DNA of 15,512 nt from DATNBU01 sp964476185 (GCA_964476185.1 CAYYZO010000098.1:1-15512), one strand, 5' to 3'; numbered from the stretch's first letter, positions 6,517 through 14,093 are shown. Notes: generated from the letters alone by a model not told the origin. Numbers and translations are program-made.

Positions 6517-7557
6517 TCACTTCCTTCGCCACCAGGAGGAGGACGACTTTTCTTCACGGGCCGGCGACTGCGCCGCGGCTTCCGCCTGGCCCTGCTTCGC
6601 TTTCTCGATGAGTTTCTCGACCGGGGTGTCCGGATCGAGGCGGCGCAGCAGCCGGACGCGACGAGCGACCGCGTCGTCGAGCTGGGCCAGCGTCGCCTCT
6701 TCGGCCGCGGCTTTTTGCGCCCGCTCTTCCGGCGTCGGCCCGTCGAAGACCGCCTTCGACGGCTTGACCGCCTTCTTCGGAGGCCCGGTCAGGGTCTTCT
6801 TCGGCGTCGACGAGCCGGCCGGAGTCCAGGTCGGCCACTCCTGGGAGCCTGTCGGGGACTTCTGGCCCGAAGGGTCGGGCCACGAGGCGGCGCCGGGCGC
6901 CGATGGCCACTGCATCACGCCGGCCGACGGCGCCTCGCCCCGGAAGCCCGGCGGCTCGGGCCAGGCCGCCGGCATCGGCGCGGAGGGCTCGTTGGCCGAC
7001 ATGCCGTGGCCACCGTGGGCCGGAGTCCACGCGGGCGAGTTCTGGGTCGGCGGCGCGGGCGGCGCCGTCCATTCGGCCGGCATCGGCGGCGGAGACGGGA
7101 TGAGGGCGGCCGCCGCGGCCTCCTTGAGGCTCGCGGGCATCGGCGGCGGGGACGGGATGTGCGCGGCCGCCGCGGCCTCCTTGAGGCTCGCGGGCATCGG
7201 CGGCACGGGAGCGTCCCCGGTGCCGGTTGCCTCCGCCAGCGCTTCGGCGACCTCCGGCGGCAGCGCGGCCGGGGCAGCGACTTCGGCGATCGGCGTATCC
7301 GTGGCATCGCTCGCGCCGATCGTCTCTTTCAGCGCGGATCTGGCCGACGAGAACCCCTGCGGAACGCTTTCGAACAGCGACTCGGAGGGACGCGCCGGCG
7401 GACGGGCGGCGAAGGCGGCGCGCAGTTGCGCATGGGCGCTCTTCAGCGCGTCGGTCCACTCCCAGATCCGGGCGTCGAGATCGGCGATCGCCTTGTCGAT
7501 GAGACCGTCATCGGCAGGCGGCTGGGCACTACGAAGAAGTTCGGCTGCAGTCGTCAT
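6517..7557 (-). CDS. Pro/Ala-rich low-complexity protein, first gene of the operon (gene A)
   Basis: A 346-residue protein with no recognised family. Residues ~15-50 form an amphipathic helix (DDGLIDKAIADLDARIWEWTDALKS region). Residues ~85-275 are disordered and rich in Pro, Ala, Ser and Trp, with two tandem copies of a 19-residue unit (PPMPASLKEAAAAA-HIPSP type) at ~120-160, then PMPAEW-, PAW- and PSW-type segments. Residues ~285-335 form a charged helix (TPEERAQKAAAEEATLAQLDDAVARR...). The end is SSSSWWRRK, an aromatic/basic tail that could touch a membrane or a partner. No signal peptide is seen. The start at ATG 7557 has AGGTG 8 nt upstream; the frame stays open to 7623 but without a ribosome site. 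The stop is 2 nt before gene B, so the two are probably co-translated. The layout suggests a flexible adaptor; function is unknown. Confidence 0.8.
   Translation of the reverse strand: MTTAAELLRSAQPPADDGLIDKAIADLDARIWEWTDALKSAHAQLRAAFAARPPARPSESLFESVPQGFSSARSALKETIGASDATDTPIAEVAAPAALPPEVAEALAEATGTGDAPVPPMPASLKEAAAAAHIPSPPPMPASLKEAAAAALIPSPPPMPAEWTAPPAPPTQNSPAWTPAHGGHGMSANEPSAPMPAAWPEPPGFRGEAPSAGVMQWPSAPGAASWPDPSGQKSPTGSQEWPTWTPAGSSTPKKTLTGPPKKAVKPSKAVFDGPTPEERAQKAAAEEATLAQLDDAVARRVRLLRRLDPDTPVEKLIEKAKQGQAEAAAQSPAREEKSSSSWWRRK
7081..7204. repeat. 57-bp in-frame tandem repeat inside gene A
   Basis: Units 7081-7137 and 7138-7194 match at 54 of 57 positions; a partial third copy starts at 7195. 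The period equals 19 codons, so copy-number change would keep the frame. The encoded unit is PMPASLKEAAAAA followed by H/L-IPSPP. Confidence 0.9.
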
Positions 7558-7577
7558 TCGAGGATCACCTGGCTCTG

Positions 7578-7606
7578 CGTCTAGCCCGGAGCGGATTCGG
7601 TGTCGA
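7578..7606 (-). promoter_or_regulatory. Candidate promoter of the five-gene operon
   Basis: Read on the minus strand, TCGACA (7606-7601; five of six bases match the -35 consensus) is followed by a 17-bp spacer and TAGACG (7583-7578; three of six at -10). Initiation would fall near 7571, giving a very short leader that includes the AGGTG ribosome site (7570-7566) of gene A. The -10 is poor; the call rests on spacing and position. Confidence 0.3.
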
Positions 7607-7646
7607 TGCGACGAATCCGGCACGAAACAAGCCCCTCCGAGGACGA

Positions 7647-7667
7647 GACCCTCCCCTGATCAGGGTC
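7647..7667. promoter_or_regulatory. Palindrome in the divergent aroC/operon region
   Basis: CCCTGATCAGGG (7654-7665) is a perfect 12-bp palindrome in the 250-bp region between the divergent operon and aroC. An overlapping alternative pairing is GACCCT (7647-7652) with AGGGTC (7662-7667). It lies about 40 bp upstream of the candidate operon promoter, a plausible operator position. Apart from this and a T6 tract at 7714-7719, the region holds nothing I can assign; no convincing aroC promoter was found. Confidence 0.35.
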
Positions 7668-7807
7668 CCGAGTATGGGACTTCGCCCCAGCCTTAGAAAC
7701 CGGATTCGAGACATTTTTTCGTGCCGCGTTGCGCGATCCGAACCTTGCGAACACGCGAGAGCGGCGCCCCGTTCGCCTCCGCGCTTCGCTCGAAGTTAAG
7801 ATGGCCC

Positions 7808-8929
7808 ATGCCCGGGAACAGTTTCGGCCACACCTTGAGGATCACCACCGCCGGCGAGAGCCACGGACCGGCCAACGTCGTCATCGTCGACGGCGTGCCG
7901 CCGGGCATCGCGCTCGGCGTCGAAGACCTGCTCGTCGACCTCGACCGGCGCCGCCCGGGACAGAGCCACATCGTCACGCAGCGCCGCGAGTCCGACACGC
8001 CCCAGATCCTGTCGGGCGTCTTCGAGGGTCGCACCACCGGCACCGCCCTCGCCGTCCTGGTTCCCAACGAAGACCAGCGCAGCCGGGACTACGACGAAAT
8101 CAAAGAATTGTACCGACCTGGGCACGCCGACTTCACGTTCGACGCGAAGTACGGCCTGCGGGATTACCGCGGCGGCGGACGCTCGAGCGCCCGCGAAACG
8201 ACGGTGCGCGTGGCGGCCGGCGCCATCGCCAAGAAGATCCTCGCCGAGTCCTGCGGCGCCCGCGTCGTCGGCTACGTCCTCCAGGTCGGCGACGTGCGGG
8301 CCGAGGTGCCCGATCCGGCGGCCGTCACGCTGGACACGGTGGAAAAACTGCCGGACGGCGCCGCGAACATCGTGCGCTGCCCGGACCCCGTCGCGGCCGC
8401 GCGCATGGTCGAACTGATCGAGCGGGTCCGCAAGGAACAGGATTCGATCGGTGGCCTGGCCGAGATCGTCGCGACCGGCGTGCCGGCGGGACTCGGGGAG
8501 CCGGTTTTCGACAAGCTCAAGGCCGACCTCGCGAAGGCGCTGCTGAGCCTTCCCGCGGTCACGGCTTTCGAGTACGGAGCCGGCATGGCCGTCGTGGCCG
8601 CGCGCGGCAGCGCGAACAACGACATCTTCGAACCCTCGGGCGCGGGCGGCGCGGTGCGAACCCGCACCAACCGTCACGGAGGCATGCTCGGGGGCATCAG
8701 CAGCGGCATGCCGATCGTCCTTCGCGCTGCGGTCAAGCCGACCAGCAGCCTGCCGCTCGAGCAGGAGACCGTGCGCCGCGGCGGCGAGGCGGCGACGATC
8801 CGCACGAAGGGCCGCCACGACCCCTGCCTGCTGCCGCGTTTCGTGCCGATGGCCGAGGCGATGGTGGCGCTGGTGCTGGCGGACCATTACCTCCGGTGGC
8901 AGGGCCAGCGGGGGGCGGGACGCGGCTGA
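7808..8929 (+). CDS. aroC: Chorismate synthase
   Basis: A 373-residue cytosolic enzyme, close to the ~360 usual for the family. It converts 5-enolpyruvylshikimate 3-phosphate to chorismate with reduced FMN, the last step of the shikimate pathway. Landmarks are GESHG (16-20), VDGVPPGI, DLDRRRPGQS, TQRRESD, SGVFEGRTTG, RPGHADFTFDAKYGLRDYRG as adjoining motifs, GGGRSSARET, GVPAGLGEPVFDKL, GGMLGGISSGMPI, LKPTSS-type VKPTSS, and KGRHDPC near the C-terminus. The ATG at 7808 gives the canonical N-terminus (MPGNSFG, compare MAGNTIG in E. coli); the frame is open back to 7721 but that extension is not family-like. An out-of-frame ATG lies at 7801. The ribosome site is weak (GAAG, ~10 nt upstream). It is a single gene here, divergent from the GTPase operon and convergent with the cysteine-repeat gene. 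Confidence 0.97.
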   Translation: MPGNSFGHTLRITTAGESHGPANVVIVDGVPPGIALGVEDLLVDLDRRRPGQSHIVTQRRESDTPQILSGVFEGRTTGTALAVLVPNEDQRSRDYDEIKELYRPGHADFTFDAKYGLRDYRGGGRSSARETTVRVAAGAIAKKILAESCGARVVGYVLQVGDVRAEVPDPAAVTLDTVEKLPDGAANIVRCPDPVAAARMVELIERVRKEQDSIGGLAEIVATGVPAGLGEPVFDKLKADLAKALLSLPAVTAFEYGAGMAVVAARGSANNDIFEPSGAGGAVRTRTNRHGGMLGGISSGMPIVLRAAVKPTSSLPLEQETVRRGGEAATIRTKGRHDPCLLPRFVPMAEAMVALVLADHYLRWQGQRGAGRG

Positions 8930-9110
8930 GGCCCCACCTGCGGCGTTGGACGGCGGCGCTTTGCGCCTGCGCTCTCGCGGGAGCTCACTTCCCGACGCCG
9001 ATCGGACGACTGCGGTTCCGCTCCCCGACCCCGGGAGGATAACTCGAGTCTCACCTCCCCTTCGTGAGGTAACCCACTGCAACGTCTGGAATTGTTCTGG
9101 GCGTCGAGGA
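8930..9110. terminator. Convergent intergenic region with weak stem-loops
   Basis: The 181 bp between the ends of aroC and the cysteine-repeat gene contain GGGAGG (9033-9038) able to pair with CCTCCC (9054-9059), and an alternative ACCTC/GAGGT pairing just downstream (9053-9070). Neither is followed by a clear T-run on either strand. No gene is recognised in this interval. Confidence 0.25.
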
Positions 9111-9983
9111 TTACCTCGGCGCCCTCGACGCTTCGGCGATGGCGGCGGGGTCGCAGCCGGCGACGGCCGCCTTCATGCCGAGGGCTTCGGCTTCCGGGAC
9201 CTGGCCGGCCTGGGCGCGGCCCCGGATCTCGGCGAGCAGACGCGCACACTTGCTGTCGTCGGCGGGCGGGGCCGGCGGGATCCTCGCCTCGGGGGCCTGC
9301 TGCTGGGCGCCGCCCGGAGCATCTCCGAGGCCGGGATAGGTCGGCCCCGTCGGCGCAGGGGCGGGAGCCGACGGGAACGTCGCCCCCGGAGCCCGCGGAG
9401 CCCCCGGAGCGACCGGCGGGATCATGGCGCCCTCGTCCGGAAAGCCCCGAGCGAACGGAACGACCGGCGCTCCGGCGACGCAGGACCTCGTCGCCTCGTC
9501 CCAGCGGAGGCCGCCGGGACAGCGGCACTCGAACTCGGTGCCGGACGGCGACAGGACCGGGAGCGTGCCGGGCCACTCCATCGTGCAGTCGGTCTCGCCG
9601 ACCGTGGCGGGAAGCCGGCAACCGGTCGCCTGCGCGTCCCACAGCAGCGGCGGCGCGCACACGCAGCGGTAGCCTCCTCCCGAGACGAAATACGGGGACG
9701 ATCCTGGCCACACGGTCGAGCAGAACTCCCCGGCCGCATGTTCGCGCGGAAGGCAGGCGTCCCCGCGCAGGTTCCACCACATGCCCGGTGGGCAGACGCA
9801 GCTCCCGGCAGCAGCATCGTAGGCCGACGCGGGCCAGCGCGTGCAGTCGCGCACGGCCGGGGCTTCGCCGGCCACGGCGGTCTGGGGGACCTCGGGAACC
9901 TCGGGAACCTGGGCGTGCGCGACCGTCGCAAGGGCGAAGGCCGCAACCGCTGCGAGCGTCGCTGGCAGGCCGGCGTGGGTCAT
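9111..9983 (-). CDS. Secreted protein with three four-cysteine repeats
   Basis: A 290-residue protein with a signal peptide (residues 1-24, cleavage likely after AHA). Three modules follow: Cys47/62/64/77, Cys88/107/109/122 and Cys133/153/155/168. Each fits C-x(2-3)-WP-...-C-x-C-P or C-x-C-A-P, with constant 12-residue spacing from third to fourth Cys and a Trp in between. Residues ~170-240 are Pro/Ala/Gly-rich and disordered. The C-terminal ~45 residues form charged helices with Cys246 and Cys277. I recognise no family; the even cysteine count and export suggest disulfides, two per module. ATG 9983 overlaps the srkA stop as ATGA, so translation is probably coupled to srkA. Its surface or periplasmic location and role are unknown. 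The DsbA-like protein encoded near the left end could be one route to its disulfides, but nothing in the sequence ties them directly. Confidence 0.85.
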   Translation of the reverse strand: MTHAGLPATLAAVAAFALATVAHAQVPEVPEVPQTAVAGEAPAVRDCTRWPASAYDAAAGSCVCPPGMWWNLRGDACLPREHAAGEFCSTVWPGSSPYFVSGGGYRCVCAPPLLWDAQATGCRLPATVGETDCTMEWPGTLPVLSPSGTEFECRCPGGLRWDEATRSCVAGAPVVPFARGFPDEGAMIPPVAPGAPRAPGATFPSAPAPAPTGPTYPGLGDAPGGAQQQAPEARIPPAPPADDSKCARLLAEIRGRAQAGQVPEAEALGMKAAVAGCDPAAIAEASRAPR

Positions 9984-11029
9984 CCGTAAAAATCCTCCGT
10001 GAAGGGGTCGTCTTCCGCCGCCGCTTCCTGGATCGCTTCGAGCTGTCCTACCCAGAACCGGTCGCTGCCGAAATCGACGAACGTGCGCGGGAACGCCGCG
10101 TCCTCCCAGCGCCGCGCGATCCACGCGGCGAAGTGCACCAGGCGCAGCACGCGGAGCGGCTCGACGAGCCGCAGCGACAGGCGATCGAAGTCGCGCAGTT
10201 CCTCGTACCCCTCGACGATCTTCAGCCGCCGCCGGCGCGCCCACGCGTCGCGGCCCGCCGCGAGCAGCCAGATGTCCTGCACGCAGGGGCCGACCAGCAT
10301 GTCGTCGAAATCGACGAGCATCGCGCCGTCGTCGCCCCAGAGCACGTTGCCGAGGTGGCAGTCCCCGTGGATGCGCTGCACGTCCGCCGCGTCGAACCAC
10401 GGCTCGGCGCGCTCGCAGACGCGCTCGACGAGGCTGCGGAAACGATCGCGGTACGCGGCCGGGACCACGCCGGCTTCGAGCAGGAACTCGAGGTTCCCCG
10501 TGCCGTACGTCGCGATGTCCAGACGCAGCCGCGACGACGCCGTGCGCGTCGCCCCGACCGCGTGCACGCGCGCGAGCAGGCGCCCGAGCTGCATCGCCTC
10601 GTCCTCGCTGATCTCGTCGCGCACGCGGCCGCGGGCCCTCGGGAACACCGCGTAGTGGATGGCGAGATCGTCGATCGTCCCGAGCGTGCCGCCGCCCGAG
10701 AGCGTCTCGGGCGCGACGGCCGCGATCTCGCGCGACGCGAGTTCGGCGAGGAACGCGTGCTCCTCGAGGATCTGCGCGCGCGACCAGCGGCCGGGCCGGT
10801 AGAACTTCACGACGCGGAACCGTTCGCTCGGCGATCTCGGCGCGTCGTCGAGCTCGATCTCGACGTCGTAGACTCGATTCTCGAGGCTGTTGAGCGCGAG
10901 GCAGCGTCCCGTGCAGGGCAACCCGGCATCCTCGACGGCGTCGAGGATGCGGTCCGGCGTCAGGCCGTGGAAGAAGCGCGTCCCGGAGGCGCCTTCCAGC
11001 CTGGAGCTTCCGCGGGCGCGCGACTTCAT
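9980..11029 (-). CDS. srkA: Stress response kinase A (SrkA/YihE/RdoA family)
   Basis: A 349-residue cytosolic protein of the APH/choline-kinase-like Ser/Thr kinase family. E. coli SrkA (328 residues) phosphorylates proteins and counters death after envelope and oxidative stress; in E. coli its gene is followed by dsbA. Matches include LTPDRILDAVE, LNSLENRVYD, VVKFYRPGRWSRAQILEEH (as adjacent motifs), APET, the catalytic loop HGDCHLGN (221-228), the metal-binding VDFDD (239-243), GPCVQDIWLL and LVEPLRVLRLVHF with WIARRWED. The start at ATG 11029 leaves ~22 residues before the homologous region; an upstream ATG at 11110 would overlap the phosphorylase gene and add a Pro/Arg-rich, unlikely extension. 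No strong ribosome site is seen. It starts 55 nt after the phosphorylase gene and overlaps the cysteine-repeat gene by 4 nt. Confidence 0.95.
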   Translation of the reverse strand: MKSRARGSSRLEGASGTRFFHGLTPDRILDAVEDAGLPCTGRCLALNSLENRVYDVEIELDDAPRSPSERFRVVKFYRPGRWSRAQILEEHAFLAELASREIAAVAPETLSGGGTLGTIDDLAIHYAVFPRARGRVRDEISEDEAMQLGRLLARVHAVGATRTASSRLRLDIATYGTGNLEFLLEAGVVPAAYRDRFRSLVERVCERAEPWFDAADVQRIHGDCHLGNVLWGDDGAMLVDFDDMLVGPCVQDIWLLAAGRDAWARRRRLKIVEGYEELRDFDRLSLRLVEPLRVLRLVHFAAWIARRWEDAAFPRTFVDFGSDRFWVGQLEAIQEAAAEDDPFTEDFYG

Positions 11030-11084
11030 CCGGGGACGAGTCTTATGCCCCGCCGTGCGCGGCGGCAAAGGCGCGGGCCGCGCC

Positions 11085-12656
11085 TCAGGATTCGCCGGCG
11101 GGCGCGGCATCCGGCTCTTCGCCGCCCGACTCGATCTCGACGAGATCGCCGATCGTCTCGAGATAGGCCATCGCGTAGCCGAGTTCGCCCGTCGTCTCGG
11201 CGTGGACCTCGAGCAGCGGCTGGCCAGCCTCGACGCGATCGCCGAGGCGCACCCCGAGCAGGATGCCGGCGCAGGCGGCGGCCGGCGCGCCCGCGAGCTT
11301 CGCGACCCGCGAGAGGCCGCGGTTGTCCATGCGCGCGACGGTTCCCCCGTGCGTAGCCTCGATCACGCGGCGGCGTGGAGCGACGCCGGGGTGGCGCCGG
11401 CCTCCCTGCGCGCGGCAGATCGCCTCGAACTTCCCGAGCGCAGCCCCGCTGGCCAGCGTGTCCGTCGCCAGCGCGAGCCCGGCCCCGGCCGGTGCGGCGC
11501 CGGCCATCTCGAGGATGCCCGCCGCGAGCAGCAGCGAGCGAGCGCGGAGGTCGGGCGGCGCGGCGGCGTCGTCGCGCAGCACCGCGAGCACGTCGTGCGC
11601 CTCGAGCGCCGGGCCGATGCCGCGCCCGATCGGCGCGCTGCCGTCGCCGACCTCGACGCGCACTTCAAGGCCGATGGCGGCCCCGACGGCGACGAGCGAC
11701 CTCGACAGCTCGACGGCCGCCTCGCGCGAGCGCACCTTCGCGGTCTCGCCGACCGGCATGTCGACGAGCACGTGCGTGGATCCCGCCGCGGCCTTCTTCG
11801 ACAGGATCGAGGCCACGAGCTGGCCCGAGCTGTCGAGCTCGAGCGCGCGCTCGACGCGGATCAGAACGTCGTCGGCCGGGCTCAGGCTCGCCGATCCGCC
11901 CCAGACGACGCAGCCGCCCTCGGCGTCGACCACGCGGCGCATTTCGTCGATGCCGAGGTCGACCGGCGCCATCGTCTCCATCGTGTCGGCCGTGCCGGCC
12001 GGAGACGTGATCGCGCGCGAGGACGTCTTCGGGATCACGATGCCGCACGCGGCCACGATCGCGACGACGATCGGCGTGGTGCGGTTGCCGGGCAGGCCGC
12101 CGACCGAGTGCTTGTCGACGACCGGACGCCGGTCCCACGCGAGGCGCTGCCCGGCGTCGATCATCGCGCGCGTGAGCGAGGTGACTTCCTCGTCGTCGAG
12201 CGCGTCGTTCGCGCACGCGGTCACGAACGAGGCGAGCTGCACGTCCGAGTACCGGCCGGCGGTGACGTCCGTGACGATCGCGCCCATGGCGGCGCCGTCC
12301 AGCCGCTTGCCGTGGATCTTGCCGCGCACGAACGGGAACGACGCCGGCGGCATCGCGTGCGAGACGCGGCCCATCGCGCCGGGCGGCGGATCGAGCAGCG
12401 CCCAGGCCGATTCGGAGAGGCCTGCCTCCCCTGCCGCGAGCAGGCGCCCGTGCACGACGTTCAGCGTCGCGATGACCGAGCGCTCCCCGCAGTCGATGCG
12501 CACGCGCGACTGCGCCTCGAAGCCTTCCGCACGGCACACCGGCGAATCCTCGAGGATGTAGACGACCGGTTCTTGGTGGGTGTGGATGCCGAGGCGGCGC
12601 AGGACCAGCATCGGTCCGCTGCCGGGCGGCGTGCGCATGTGACGGTGGACGGTCAT
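11085..12656 (-). CDS. Thymidine phosphorylase family protein, type 2 (AMP phosphorylase-like)
   Basis: A 523-residue enzyme, longer than E. coli DeoA (~440) because of an N-terminal ~95-residue domain, as in the type-2 family that includes archaeal AMP phosphorylase. It should catalyse phosphorolysis of a nucleoside or nucleoside monophosphate, releasing base and a ribose phosphate. Key segments are FPFVRGKIHGKRLDG (107-121), the phosphate loop DKHSVGGLPGNRTT (181-194) and KTSSRAITSPAGTADT (210-225), which differs from the KMSGRGLGHTGGT of true DeoA and is diagnostic of this subfamily. The C-terminal domain has the usual glycine-rich, biotinyl-like strands (GVRLGDRVEAGQPLLEVHAE). Substrate cannot be fixed by eye; no ribose-1,5-bisphosphate isomerase or RuBisCO is in the window. 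GAGGAA sits 5 nt before ATG 12656. It lies 9 nt after the MBL gene, a pairing I recall from several proteobacteria. Confidence 0.9.
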   Translation of the reverse strand: MTVHRHMRTPPGSGPMLVLRRLGIHTHQEPVVYILEDSPVCRAEGFEAQSRVRIDCGERSVIATLNVVHGRLLAAGEAGLSESAWALLDPPPGAMGRVSHAMPPASFPFVRGKIHGKRLDGAAMGAIVTDVTAGRYSDVQLASFVTACANDALDDEEVTSLTRAMIDAGQRLAWDRRPVVDKHSVGGLPGNRTTPIVVAIVAACGIVIPKTSSRAITSPAGTADTMETMAPVDLGIDEMRRVVDAEGGCVVWGGSASLSPADDVLIRVERALELDSSGQLVASILSKKAAAGSTHVLVDMPVGETAKVRSREAAVELSRSLVAVGAAIGLEVRVEVGDGSAPIGRGIGPALEAHDVLAVLRDDAAAPPDLRARSLLLAAGILEMAGAAPAGAGLALATDTLASGAALGKFEAICRAQGGRRHPGVAPRRRVIEATHGGTVARMDNRGLSRVAKLAGAPAAACAGILLGVRLGDRVEAGQPLLEVHAETTGELGYAMAYLETIGDLVEIESGGEEPDAAPAGES

Positions 12657-12665
12657 CGACGTTCC

Positions 12666-14093
12666 TCAGGACGCGCGCGCGCCCGCCGGGGCGTCGCCGA
12701 ACTCGATCGTCTCGTCGTTTTCGGCCACGCGACACGGCAGCGAAAGCTTCTCGCCGATGGATCGCCTCAGCGCATCGGAAGCGACGGGGTCGCCGTGGAC
12801 GAGCACGACCTGGCCCGGCGGCGACGCGGCCGAGCCGAGCCAGCGAAGCAGGCCGTCGCGGTCGGCGTGCGCCGAGAACGCGTCGTAGTTCTCGACGCGC
12901 GCCTTCACGGGCACGTATCCGCCGTGCATCTTCAGTTCGCTCGCGCCGGCCAGCAGCGCGGCGCCGCGCGTGCCCGGCGCCTGGAAGCCCGACAGCAGGA
13001 TCAGGTTGCTCGGGTCGGGCGCGATGCGCTTGAAGTGGTGCAGCACGCGGCCTCCGGTCAGCATGCCGCTGGCCGAGATCAGCACCATCGGCCCCTCGCT
13101 CGAAGCCAGCGCCTTCGACTCCTCGACCGTGCGCACGAAGCGCGCCATCCCGAAGATGCGCTCGCACCCGGCGGCGTCGAGACGGTGGTCTTCGTGGTGG
13201 CGCTGGTAGAGCGCGGTCACGCTCGTGGCCATCGGGCTGTCGACCACCACCGGCACGCGCGGCGCCACGCCGCGCGCGAAGACCTGGTCGAGCCAGAACA
13301 GCAGCGCCTGCACGCGCCCCACGGCGAACGCCGGCACCAGCAGGGTGCCGCCCGTGCGCGCGACCTCCGCGACGAGCGCGCCGAGCGTCGCCACGGCGTC
13401 GACGCCGGCGTGCACGCGATCGCCGTACGTCGATTCCATCAGGATCGCGTCGACGGCCGGCGGCGGCTCGGGCGGCCTGCAGATCGGGTCGTGGTCCTGC
13501 CCGAGGTCGCCCGAGAACAGGATCGACGTGCCGGAGGCCGCGACCTCGACGCTCGCCGCGCCGAGGATGTGCCCTGCGCCGCGCAGCCGCACCGTCGTCC
13601 CGCCGACGCGAAGTTCCACGCCGCGTGCGACCGGCTCGAACAGCGGCAGCACGCGTCGCGCGTCCTCCTCGTCGTACAGCGGCAGCGCCGGCTCGTGCTT
13701 CGAGAAGCCGTGCCGGTTCGCGAACGCCGCGTCCTCTTCCTGGATGTGCCCCGAGTCCGGCAGCAGGATCCCGCACAGGTCGGCGGTCGGCGCGGTCGTG
13801 TAGACCGGTCCGCGGAAGCCCTCGCGCACGAGCACCGGCAGCATGCCGCTGTGGTCGACGTGCGCGTGCGTGAGCACGACGGCGTCGAGCGAGGCGGGAT
13901 CGAACGGAAGCTCCGCCCAGTTGCGGAGCCGCAGCTGCTTGAGCCCCTGGAACATCCCGCAGTCGACGAGCAGCCGGGTGCGGCCGGCGCTGACCAGGAA
14001 GCGCGAGCCCGTGACGGTGCCGGCCCCGCCGAGGAAGCGAACGGCCAGGGCCGGATCGCCTCGACGAGGATGCCGGCTCCGGACCTCGGTCAC
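12666..14093 (-). CDS. MBL-fold beta-CASP ribonuclease-like metallohydrolase
   Basis: A 475-residue protein of the metallo-beta-lactamase/beta-CASP family (YSH1/CPSF73-like, close in layout to bacterial TTHA0252-type RNases). MBL motifs: LGGAGTVTGS, Asp44 in LLVDCGMFQG, HAHVDH (76-81) for two zinc ions, GHILGA (His175) and FSGDLG (Asp196). Then MESTYGDR and the beta-CASP part: PAFAVGRVQ, DSPMA, ASGMLTGGRVLHHFK (341-355), FSAHAD (His409) and VHGDP (His433). All catalytic positions look intact, so it is probably an active RNase or phosphodiesterase in the cytosol. The GTG start (14091-14093) overlaps the metH TGA as GTGA and leaves ~17 residues before the first strand; the frame is open far upstream within metH, but only as an overlapping reading frame. 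It is followed after 9 nt by the phosphorylase gene. Confidence 0.92.
   Translation of the reverse strand: MTEVRSRHPRRGDPALAVRFLGGAGTVTGSRFLVSAGRTRLLVDCGMFQGLKQLRLRNWAELPFDPASLDAVVLTHAHVDHSGMLPVLVREGFRGPVYTTAPTADLCGILLPDSGHIQEEDAAFANRHGFSKHEPALPLYDEEDARRVLPLFEPVARGVELRVGGTTVRLRGAGHILGAASVEVAASGTSILFSGDLGQDHDPICRPPEPPPAVDAILMESTYGDRVHAGVDAVATLGALVAEVARTGGTLLVPAFAVGRVQALLFWLDQVFARGVAPRVPVVVDSPMATSVTALYQRHHEDHRLDAAGCERIFGMARFVRTVEESKALASSEGPMVLISASGMLTGGRVLHHFKRIAPDPSNLILLSGFQAPGTRGAALLAGASELKMHGGYVPVKARVENYDAFSAHADRDGLLRWLGSAASPPGQVVLVHGDPVASDALRRSIGEKLSLPCRVAENDETIEFGDAPAGARAS

Noticed and set aside
5897..7696. Plus-strand open frame (599 codons) opposite the coiled-coil and Pro-rich genes
   Set aside because: The minus-strand genes have ribosome sites, tight spacing and heptad or repeat structure; the plus frame mirrors their repeats only. 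Because gene A has no homology I can recall, this is a little less certain than the other shadows.
11030..11110. Longer srkA start at ATG 11110
   Set aside because: It would overlap the phosphorylase coding end and add a Pro/Arg-rich segment absent from SrkA proteins.
9092..11356. Plus-strand open frame of 754 codons opposite the cysteine-repeat gene and srkA
   Set aside because: Arg/Pro-rich shadow of confidently identified minus-strand genes.
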